Origin: Parabacteroides distasonis
GTDB taxonomy: Bacteria > Bacteroidota > Bacteroidia > Bacteroidales > Tannerellaceae
NCBI GenBank assembly: GCA_021531775.1
Contig: JAFBIU010000004.1
Location: 62,001-126,000, forward strand
Direction of reading: 5' to 3'
Length of the DNA stretch: 64,000 bases
Shown here: in pieces, positions 33,079-40,500 of the stretch
Layout: each line of letters opens with the position of its first letter
How positions within the stretch are numbered: position 1 is the stretch's first letter
Notes under the pieces: generated by a model
What the model was told of the DNA's origin: nothing
The model's database searches: none
The model's input: only the letters and a program-made list of their open reading frames with translations
Position numbers and translations under genes: made by a program

Positions 33079-35439
33079 CTAACGTTGTGGAGATGGGCAT
33101 GCCCGGTAGAGGAAATAGGCAGCTGCCTGTACCTTTTTCCGGAGCATCGGATGCAACTCCGGATGTGAGGCCAAGAAGTGTCGGACCACTTCGGCAGCCT
33201 CCTTGGAACGATGACCGGCCAAAAGATTGCTGCTCCAGTTGCCGGGGAAGAAGATGTCACCCGTCCGCTGGATCTCCGGCAAGAGTTCCAAGGCCGGTCG
33301 GATGTATTTGACCGACTGCTCATCGCGCATCGGATGATTCAGGTAATAGAGCACCGAAAGTGTCCAAGGCTCGATCTTGCGGGCCTGAACGTCCGACAAG
33401 GAGGCAAAGAGCGTATCGCGAGCTGCTTCGGAAGGCACCACAGCCCGGGCCACAAAATCGAACTGCCGCAAGCGGTCGGGATTGTCGATCCGTTCGCGTT
33501 GGAGGGCAATCAGACGTTCGGCCTGTTCCGGCATCCGGATGGAGAGTTCGTACGTCAATGTCATGAAGTCGTTGACCGAAAGACGAGGATCCGATCCCGT
33601 TTGCCACAGGTCGTACAGGCGTTTGACAACGCTCTGCGAACTGGCGCGTCGGATCAGCAGGCGAAGCAGTTGGGTACGCACGGAAGGCAAGGAATGGTCG
33701 GTCGCCATTTGCCACAGGCTCTCCTCCATCGGTTCTGCATGGCTACCCCTCAACAATTGCATCGGCTCGGAGAGATAACCGATCAGGGTGGAGGCGGTCA
33801 GCATATCCTGCTCCTCTTGCAACGAGCGGGTCAGGAACGAAAGCCAGGGCTCCTCCCCGATCCGGCCCGTGCAATAGTTTTCATACAGGTTCATCAGTAG
33901 GGCCTGACGGGCCGTCGGATCGGTTTCACCAGGCCAGTAGTGCATCAAGCTGTCCACTTGGGAGGCAGACAACTCCAGATAGCCATAGAAAGAGGCATCG
34001 CGTCCCTCCAGGCAAGAGGAGGCGGTCCGCTGGGGCCAATACTCCTCATCCACCCAAGTGCGGCTGAAGCTGCGGAGATCAGCTGGAGTCTCCCGGTCGA
34101 GCAGGTCGATCAGATCATCCCAGGTGGCATTGCCATATTTATATTGAGCCACATAGTGTTGAATGCCTCGCTGGAAGGCATCCCGCCCCATCAGATCCAC
34201 CATCTTGCGCATCATGACGGGTGCTTTGTTGTAGATAATCGTGTTATAGACCAACCCGGCATTGCGCATGTTGTCGAGTGGTTGCCGGATCGGGGTACGT
34301 CCCTCCGTCCGGTCTTGCGAAACGGCTGCGGCCACATAGGTCTTGAGCCAGTTGAGCGAATGGTTGATCTCCGGAAACAGGGGAGCCGTAATCTCTGCCG
34401 CAAAATAGTTGGCAAACACCTCCTTCGTCCAGACATCGTTGAACCATTGCATAGTGACCGCATCACCGAACCACATGTGGGCCGTCTCGTGCGCGATCAG
34501 TTCCGTGCGATGGAGCAGCTCATCGGGGGTCGGATGGGCCGACAGGAAGAGCGTATTGTCGTTGTAGAAGGTGGCTCCGGTATGCTCCATTCCGCCAAAC
34601 TGGAAACCGGGCAACACCACAAAGTCATACTTGGCAAAGGGGTACGGCACGCCCGTGAACTGCTCCAGCCAATCGATGGAGAAGGCGATCTGACGGGCTA
34701 TTTCGGGCAGTTGGGCCACCCGGGCGGTATCAGTCTCCCGATAGTAGGCTCCCAATTTCTCCGCTGCAAAGTATTGATACTGAAATTCACCGGCGGCAAA
34801 GGCAAAGAGATAGGTAGGCAAGGGTTCGGTGGCAGCAAAAGCAATGCGTCTGCGTCCGCCCTCCCGGCTGTCCGACAGCACCGGACCGTTTGAAACGGCT
34901 TTCCAAGCCTCCGGCATCTCCAAGGTCAAGGAGAAAGAGGCCTTCAGGTCGGGCTGGTCGAAACAGGGGAAGGCCGTGTGTGCTCGATCGGGCACGAAGA
35001 GGGTGTAGAGGTAGTCTTCCCGCCGGTTTAAAGACTGGCTGCCAGCCGTAAAATCGAGGGAGAGCAGGTTCTCTCCCGCTTGTGTCAGTTGCCGGGGGAT
35101 CACCAAGTGGTCTGCTGCCGCCACCCACTCACAGGGCTGGCCATTGACACGCACCTGCTGCACATGCTTGTCCGGTTCCCGAAAATCCAACACGATCTCA
35201 CCCGGAGCCTCCAAGGTCAAACGGATGGTCTCGGTGGCCTGAATAGCCTCCTCCCGATCGGCTGGCAGATGAAACGTCAAGGCATAGGCCAATTGCCGGA
35301 TCTGAGCCCGCCGGTGTTCCGCCAAGGCTTGCGAAATGCCCTCTTCGATGGGCGACTCCACACCCACCGCCTGGCAAACAGCTGCCTGATCTGTGGCCAT
35401 CAACGCCCAACAGAACAGGAGCGCAACAATCTTCTTCAT
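33079..35439 (-). CDS. M1-family aminopeptidase, secreted
   Basis: A 786-residue zinc aminopeptidase with a signal peptide (MKKIVALLFCWALMATDQAAV). The exopeptidase motif is FQFGGMEHTGA (GAMEN variant), and the zinc site HETAHMWFGD is followed by the downstream Glu in KEVFANYFAAE, around residue 312. Length and order match the M1 family. ATG 35439 overlaps the stop of the LuxR gene (ATGA), so the two are translationally coupled and the regulator may control peptidase supply. A role in peptide foraging is inferred. Confidence 0.93.
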   Translation of the reverse strand: MKKIVALLFCWALMATDQAAVCQAVGVESPIEEGISQALAEHRRAQIRQLAYALTFHLPADREEAIQATETIRLTLEAPGEIVLDFREPDKHVQQVRVNGQPCEWVAAADHLVIPRQLTQAGENLLSLDFTAGSQSLNRREDYLYTLFVPDRAHTAFPCFDQPDLKASFSLTLEMPEAWKAVSNGPVLSDSREGGRRRIAFAATEPLPTYLFAFAAGEFQYQYFAAEKLGAYYRETDTARVAQLPEIARQIAFSIDWLEQFTGVPYPFAKYDFVVLPGFQFGGMEHTGATFYNDNTLFLSAHPTPDELLHRTELIAHETAHMWFGDAVTMQWFNDVWTKEVFANYFAAEITAPLFPEINHSLNWLKTYVAAAVSQDRTEGRTPIRQPLDNMRNAGLVYNTIIYNKAPVMMRKMVDLMGRDAFQRGIQHYVAQYKYGNATWDDLIDLLDRETPADLRSFSRTWVDEEYWPQRTASSCLEGRDASFYGYLELSASQVDSLMHYWPGETDPTARQALLMNLYENYCTGRIGEEPWLSFLTRSLQEEQDMLTASTLIGYLSEPMQLLRGSHAEPMEESLWQMATDHSLPSVRTQLLRLLIRRASSQSVVKRLYDLWQTGSDPRLSVNDFMTLTYELSIRMPEQAERLIALQRERIDNPDRLRQFDFVARAVVPSEAARDTLFASLSDVQARKIEPWTLSVLYYLNHPMRDEQSVKYIRPALELLPEIQRTGDIFFPGNWSSNLLAGHRSKEAAEVVRHFLASHPELHPMLRKKVQAAAYFLYRACPSPQR

Positions 35440-36203
35440 ATCATACCTCCTATTTTTGCAATCCGACAAGCCTCGATGGAATTACCGACCTGCAACTTAT
35501 CCAGAATCGTCTGCCGATGGCGGCTGACCGTATGGACACTGATCGACAGCATATCCGCAATATCCTTGCTGGTCAGTCCTTTGTCAATAAGCCCCAACAC
35601 CTGCTTCTCCCGGGTGGACAACAGATCGGAGGGTTGTTGTTCGCCCATCTCCAGCGTCTCGCCCGTCACGGAATTGACCACGACTGCCGGGGTGAGCTGT
35701 CCGAACACCCATGGGGAGTAGAGGCACAAGCCCAACCACAGGGGTCCCTTGCTGGGTCCCGTAATGTAGAAGATCCGATGCCACACAGGCAGGTAGCTGC
35801 CCTTCCCGTTCTTCATCCGCAACGGACTGGAGAGGTAATAGTCGGTTCGTCTGCCGCTGGGCTGCCGTTTGACAAATTGGAAAAAACAGAGTTCCTGCCC
35901 ATGTTTGCTGGCCAAATCGTCCGGGTGCACCCGTTGGAAGATCTCCTCCTCCCAGATGGAAGAGACGACCGCCTCCTGCTGCCCCTTGCCGAGGCCCAAC
36001 GTATGCGCAAAGCCACCGTAGTAGATGTAGCTGACATGCGTACGCAAATCGCTTAATACCGCAATGGCATTTTCCGTACATGCATAGTTGTGCGCCAACG
36101 TTTTGTAGGTCTCCAAACTGTCCGCATAGGGCTGCTGTTCGGAGAAGTCCAGCGTCGAAAACGCCCGGTTCAGTTTCTTGATCGTATCCATCAACTTGTC
36201 CAA
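35436..36203 (-). CDS. LuxR-family regulator with PAS-like N-domain
   Basis: A 255-residue regulator. The N-terminal 170 residues resemble a PAS fold (VSYIYYGGFAHTLGLGKGQ, FQRVHPDDLASKHGQELCF). The C-terminus is a clear LuxR helix-turn-helix (LLSTREKQVLGLIDKGLTSK, then MLSISVHTVSRHRQTILDKL). No receiver domain is present, so it is not a classical phosphorelay regulator. The start could also be the second Met at 36191. It is first in a pair with the M1 aminopeptidase. Confidence 0.85.
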   Translation of the reverse strand: MDKLMDTIKKLNRAFSTLDFSEQQPYADSLETYKTLAHNYACTENAIAVLSDLRTHVSYIYYGGFAHTLGLGKGQQEAVVSSIWEEEIFQRVHPDDLASKHGQELCFFQFVKRQPSGRRTDYYLSSPLRMKNGKGSYLPVWHRIFYITGPSKGPLWLGLCLYSPWVFGQLTPAVVVNSVTGETLEMGEQQPSDLLSTREKQVLGLIDKGLTSKDIADMLSISVHTVSRHRQTILDKLQVGNSIEACRIAKIGGMI

Positions 36204-36244
36204 AATGGTTATTAATAATCATTGTAGGGCCTGTTTCCCTGTCC

Positions 36245-36252
36245 TACCTTTG
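36245..36252 (+). promoter_or_regulatory. Bacteroidetes -7 box (TACCTTTG) for the DUF1349 gene
   Basis: Consensus match 26 bp before ATG 36279, with a GTTT run at the -33 distance. Confidence 0.55.
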
Positions 36253-36278
36253 CAAAGGTAAATAAAAAAGCGATAAAT

Positions 36279-36941
36279 ATGAAACAGTTTATGTGTAGTG
36301 CCTTGCTGATGGCGGCTGCCTGTCTGGGTACGGCCACCAACGGTCAGGCTCAATCGTTGGAGAAGATGCAATGGTTCAACGAACCGGCTCAATGGACTAT
36401 TCAGGATCATGTGCTTTCGATGCAGGTGACGCCTCAGTCGGACTACTGGCGCATTTCGCACTATGGATTTACGGTGGATGATGCGCCCTTCCTCTATACC
36501 CTCCGTGGTGGCGAATTTGAGGTGAAGGTAAAGGTGTCTGGCGATTATAGGACCCGTTACGACCAGGCCGGACTGATGTTGCGGATCGACCATGAGAACT
36601 ACATCAAGGCGGGTATCGAGTTTGTGGATGGCAAATACAACCTGAGTGCGGTCGTCACCCACCACACGAGCGACTGGAGCATCATTCCGTTGGAGAAGCC
36701 GGTTCCTTTTGTCTGGATCAAGGCTGTCCGGCGCTTGGATGCCATCGAGATTTTCTATTCGTTCGATGATCAGGAATATACGTTGATGCGGAATGCCTGG
36801 ATGCAGGACAACCATCCGATCAAGGTCGGCCTCATGGGTGCCTCGCCCGACGGCCAGGGTTTCGAGGCCCGTTTCGAGCACTTCTCCATCCAGCATCTGC
36901 CCGACCAACGTCGCCTCCAGTGGTTGCAATCGAATCAATAA
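36279..36941 (+). CDS. DUF1349 family secreted protein
   Basis: A 220-residue protein with a signal peptide (MKQFMCSALLMAAACLGTAT) and a concanavalin/LamG-like beta-sandwich of the DUF1349 type: WFNEPAQWTIQDHVLSMQV, YDQAGLMLRIDHENYIKAGI, DGKYNLSAVVTHHTSDWSII. The family resembles regulators of sugar metabolism and carbohydrate-binding lectins, but no activity is established. It is divergent from the LuxR gene. Confidence 0.85.
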   Translation: MKQFMCSALLMAAACLGTATNGQAQSLEKMQWFNEPAQWTIQDHVLSMQVTPQSDYWRISHYGFTVDDAPFLYTLRGGEFEVKVKVSGDYRTRYDQAGLMLRIDHENYIKAGIEFVDGKYNLSAVVTHHTSDWSIIPLEKPVPFVWIKAVRRLDAIEIFYSFDDQEYTLMRNAWMQDNHPIKVGLMGASPDGQGFEARFEHFSIQHLPDQRRLQWLQSNQ

Positions 36942-36970
36942 ACGAAGCGAGCATGTTTGTTCCTTTCGTT

Positions 36971-37000
36971 GCCCCGTATCGCACACCAGCGGTTCGGGGC
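36971..37000. terminator. Hairpin between convergent DUF1349 and GIY-YIG genes
   Basis: GCCCCG/CGGGGC stem with an 18-base loop followed by TTTA. It lies where transcripts from both sides would end. Confidence 0.45.
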
Positions 37001-37009
37001 TTTATCGCA

Positions 37010-38230
37010 TCACCTCTTCCTAACAACCTCCAGCATCTCCCCTAAATGATATGCCACGAGACCATCGGCAAACTGAGTGTCAACCACCCGGACCAATACC
37101 CGATCACCCTCCTGATGATACCCCACGATGAGACGCAAAGCATCAAAACGACGCAAATATCGTTTGCCGTCTGCCGGGTCTATATACGTGTAGCGGTTCA
37201 ACGTGGTCTGCTTGAGCTCCCGATATTCAATCCGCTTCGTCCCAGCGATGATTTCATCCAAATAAACCTGTTTGATGCGCAAAGTCAATACCTTCATGCC
37301 ACGTGTATCATACGAGAGCGACAACTTTCTCGCTCGCTTTTCCAAACATTGCAGTTTCGCGTTATAGACATAATCGACAATCGAACCGTCTGCGATCCGC
37401 CCGATGATATGCTCTACAATCTCGAAAGGAACGACAAACCACTCACGCGGATGATGTACCACCCCAGCATCATCCATCACCCTGATAGAAAACTGCACCT
37501 TTTTCAGCACTTGGTGAATCAGATCCTCAAACTTCTGCGAATGCATGTTTACGACCTTGTAAGAGGCAACGATCTCCACAGGGGCCATCAGATAGGTCGG
37601 TTCATGAACCGCATTCGCAATGCGCTCCTCTACCCGATTGGTCGAGAAACCGATCTTGTACAGATTCTTTTGATTCATGATCTCCGGTACCTCCGAACAG
37701 GAACGGAGCACATAAATATAGCCGGTTACAATATCTGCCACATCGTTTCCCTTGGGCTGGAAGTATCGGTGTTCCGTCTCAGACTCCAGTTCCGACACAC
37801 CATATCCGTCACTCACCACGTTCTTGCGCAATGTCTGAAGCAGGATATCCGACTCCTGTCCATTCTCATAGATGCATCGGGTACGTCCATCCCTCACATG
37901 ATTGGAACCCTCATAGCTTTCCAGAATCTTCTCCAGCAACATCAACTGCCCACTCACGATATAGTAGCGACCCTCTTGGAGACCCTCTGTTTTCGTCACC
38001 CGCAGGAGGCTTCGTTGGCCCGCTTTCAATTCGCTGTGAACCCGTTTGAACCCTTCTGCATACCGGTAGAAGTCGTCACAAGGTTTCCGTTGTGCCACAT
38101 ATTCAGCCTGCTTCTTTTCGATGACATGTTTCATCTCCGGTGTCAAACTAAACAGTTCGACCTCCTTGGCTGTGATGTCGTTCAACAACGGATCATTCAA
38201 TAAATCATCCAATTCTTTGTCTATATCCAT
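37010..38230 (-). CDS. GIY-YIG (T5orf172-type) nuclease fused to a C-terminal ASCH domain
   Basis: A 406-residue protein. A GIY-YIG core of the T5orf172/MUG113 type lies at about residues 168-290: YIYVL at 171-175, YKIG at 191-194, the following STNRVEERI, a conserved Glu in HSQKFEDLIHQVL, and REWFVV. Residues 312-406 form an ASCH (PUA-like) domain with the diagnostic GxKxxExR as GTKRIEYR at 330-337 and the closing YHLGEMLEV. The N-terminus carries LLNDPLLNDI, echoed in the small protein encoded just upstream. It is last in a tight four-gene operon with a DNA methyltransferase and a helicase, suggesting a restriction or defence role. GIY-YIG proteins cut DNA; ASCH folds often bind nucleic acid or modified bases. 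Confidence 0.85.
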   Translation of the reverse strand: MDIDKELDDLLNDPLLNDITAKEVELFSLTPEMKHVIEKKQAEYVAQRKPCDDFYRYAEGFKRVHSELKAGQRSLLRVTKTEGLQEGRYYIVSGQLMLLEKILESYEGSNHVRDGRTRCIYENGQESDILLQTLRKNVVSDGYGVSELESETEHRYFQPKGNDVADIVTGYIYVLRSCSEVPEIMNQKNLYKIGFSTNRVEERIANAVHEPTYLMAPVEIVASYKVVNMHSQKFEDLIHQVLKKVQFSIRVMDDAGVVHHPREWFVVPFEIVEHIIGRIADGSIVDYVYNAKLQCLEKRARKLSLSYDTRGMKVLTLRIKQVYLDEIIAGTKRIEYRELKQTTLNRYTYIDPADGKRYLRRFDALRLIVGYHQEGDRVLVRVVDTQFADGLVAYHLGEMLEVVRKR

Positions 38231-38242
38231 ACCATCCCGCTT

Positions 38243-38461
38243 TTAAGATTGTTTGTGGAGAGCCTGTAACCTGGCCCACATCCGTTTCTCTATCAAATCC
38301 CCCGTTCGTTGAGGTTCCCGTCCATGTTCCGCTATCCACCGTTCCAACTCTGCTACCTGCTTGTTTTTCCGGTCGTCAAACGTCGGAGCAGAAACGTTGG
38401 GACGTACGTCATCAAACAGTGGATCTTCAAATATTTCCAATAATTCTGCCGGCCATTCCAT
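38243..38461 (-). CDS. Small operon protein with N-terminal DPLFDD motif
   Basis: A 72-residue protein of unknown family, 12 bp from each neighbour in the operon. It begins MEWPAELLEIFEDPLFDDV, similar to LLNDPLLNDI at the same place in the nuclease, then continues as a charged helical segment (KNKQVAELERWIAEHGREP). Possible roles are an adaptor, an inhibitor of the nuclease, or a specificity helper. No catalytic motif is visible. Confidence 0.7.
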   Translation of the reverse strand: MEWPAELLEIFEDPLFDDVRPNVSAPTFDDRKNKQVAELERWIAEHGREPQRTGDLIEKRMWARLQALHKQS

Positions 38462-38472
38462 ATCTCGTTCAG

Positions 38473-40494
38473 TTATCGTTTACCTTCTTCATACGCCAAT
38501 CCCGCCATCTTCCTGGCTTTCAAATTCCGGATCATCTGATAAGCGGCTGCCATTTCGCGCACTTTCGGATCCGGATCATCCACACGTGGAACCTGTCCTT
38601 GATGTGCGGCAACGTATTGCTTCAACGGACCTTTGAAGAGCTGAATCGCCCGCTCCAAGGTGAGGTCAAACTTCTGTTCCGCAATGGTATCCTGAATGAT
38701 GCGCAACGTCGGTGCATCCACTGTTTTCGACAACACCTCGTAAGCCCGCTGGAATGGATTGATAGAATCAATGAGATTGATGCTCAACTTGTCAATGTTC
38801 ACAAAACGATTGGCCAATTTTATCAAGCGATTGCCTTCGCTCTCGCTCGCTTGATCAGCTCCTCCGCTCGGCAAAATATCCGTATCCTGAATGACGATAT
38901 CGGATCCTTTGATCAGTGTGTCGGCCACAAAATATTCCCGAACCATTTCCACCTCCTCATCATCCAAATAGGGATACCGTTCACGAATCACCTTGGGAAT
39001 CAACCCTTGCGTTATGGCTTCAGCGGTCGTCGAACCACTGATGGCTCGTACAACCAGTTCGTTGTTCAGCACATCGGCCTTCAGATCATCCAGTTGCTCC
39101 TCCACGATCTGCTTGGCCCGCAGACTGGTCAGCGGTTTCAACCCATCTATAACAAGCGTATGCGCCCGATCCGCCTCATCCAGAAAGTCCGGATCGGCAG
39201 CCGTCCGGAAATGCCAGGAGGGAGCCATCACCTGCTCCATCAACAGGGAAGCGGTGATCGCTTTGAGAAAATCATTGACAGCCACTTTCACATCGTCCTG
39301 TTCAGCATCGGGCATGGCAATCATATTCACGAAACGTGCCGTCTCTTTGCCCTTACAATCGCGCGTACAACGGCCAATGATCTGGATCACCTCTGTCAAC
39401 GAACCTCGGACTCCAATGGTCAAACACATCTCACACCACGGCCAGTCGAACCCCTCTTTCGCGGTTCCCAGGGCAATGATGATGTCCACATCCTCCCGAC
39501 GTTTCATCTTCTGCAGATAGCCCTGTACCCGGTTTCGTTCTTTGGGATCATCCTCCACCAGATCGGCCACCTTCAGCAGTCTGCCGTCTGCTGTCCGTAA
39601 GGTATAAATACCCGTTGGGTAGTCCTTGCCCACCCGTTCACCGATCAACTGCATGATTTGGGCAGTCTCATCGTATTTCATCCCTGTCGAAGCCCTGGAA
39701 TGGACACTGGGGATGTGGATAATCGTCTTTTTCGTCGTGTCAAGCACTTCGGTCAGGTGATCGAGATAACTGCCTTGGTAAAAGTGATAGCCGAGCACCA
39801 GATTCTTCAGATAGCGATAGCCGTTCAGTTGCTCATAATAATTATAGGTAATGGGGAAGAAACGAGCCTCGTCCTCCTGCCTCAACACAGGTAGGCCATC
39901 GCCCCGGAAATAACTGCCCGTCATGGCTACGATGTGTCCGGTCGAGTTGTTCATCACCCGACGAACCACATCCCCCAAGTTTGATTGAGCATCGGAACTC
40001 GTATGATGAAACTCATCAATGGCCAACAAGGTATCGTTGAAGCAATCGTCCTGCATCTCTTTCAATGCATTACGCAGGGTAGCATGGGCACAAACCAGAA
40101 TCTGTGCATGACTCTGATGAAAGAATTCGATGAAGCGTTTCTTCTTGTCCTGCTCATTCTTGACATCGGTCAAGTTATAATGAGGCGTTACAATCCAATC
40201 GGCAAAGAAGCCATGGGATTTCAAACGGGTGTTCCGAAACGAACGTCCGATACTCTTTTCCGGCACGGCCACTACCACACGTTTCAAACCTTGATGCGCT
40301 AACTTCTCCAAAGCGATAAACATCAAGGCGCGGCTCTTGCCGGATGCAGGGGGTGCCTTGATCAACAGGAACCGTTTGTCGCAGGCAGCGTAGGCTTTTG
40401 CCTGCATCTCCCGCATACCCAATTCATCGACCTCAGCCGAAAGCCCCGTCTGCTCATACTGTATATCAACAATTTCGTTGGCTTGCTGTTTCAT
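38473..40494 (-). CDS. SF2 DEAD/DEAH helicase of a restriction-like operon
   Basis: A 673-residue protein with Walker A in KAPPASGKSRAL (about residues 47-56), a DExH-type Walker B (LAIDEFHHTSSD, 160-164), a motif III-like VAMTGSYF, and motif VI IQIIGRCTRDCKG in the second RecA domain. This is the architecture of type I/III restriction-associated translocases, but no nuclease motif is visible. The stretch after about residue 400 is helical and specific to this family. It starts six bases after the methyltransferase gene. Confidence 0.88.
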   Translation of the reverse strand: MKQQANEIVDIQYEQTGLSAEVDELGMREMQAKAYAACDKRFLLIKAPPASGKSRALMFIALEKLAHQGLKRVVVAVPEKSIGRSFRNTRLKSHGFFADWIVTPHYNLTDVKNEQDKKKRFIEFFHQSHAQILVCAHATLRNALKEMQDDCFNDTLLAIDEFHHTSSDAQSNLGDVVRRVMNNSTGHIVAMTGSYFRGDGLPVLRQEDEARFFPITYNYYEQLNGYRYLKNLVLGYHFYQGSYLDHLTEVLDTTKKTIIHIPSVHSRASTGMKYDETAQIMQLIGERVGKDYPTGIYTLRTADGRLLKVADLVEDDPKERNRVQGYLQKMKRREDVDIIIALGTAKEGFDWPWCEMCLTIGVRGSLTEVIQIIGRCTRDCKGKETARFVNMIAMPDAEQDDVKVAVNDFLKAITASLLMEQVMAPSWHFRTAADPDFLDEADRAHTLVIDGLKPLTSLRAKQIVEEQLDDLKADVLNNELVVRAISGSTTAEAITQGLIPKVIRERYPYLDDEEVEMVREYFVADTLIKGSDIVIQDTDILPSGGADQASESEGNRLIKLANRFVNIDKLSINLIDSINPFQRAYEVLSKTVDAPTLRIIQDTIAEQKFDLTLERAIQLFKGPLKQYVAAHQGQVPRVDDPDPKVREMAAAYQMIRNLKARKMAGLAYEEGKR

Positions 40495-40500
40495 GGTGCT

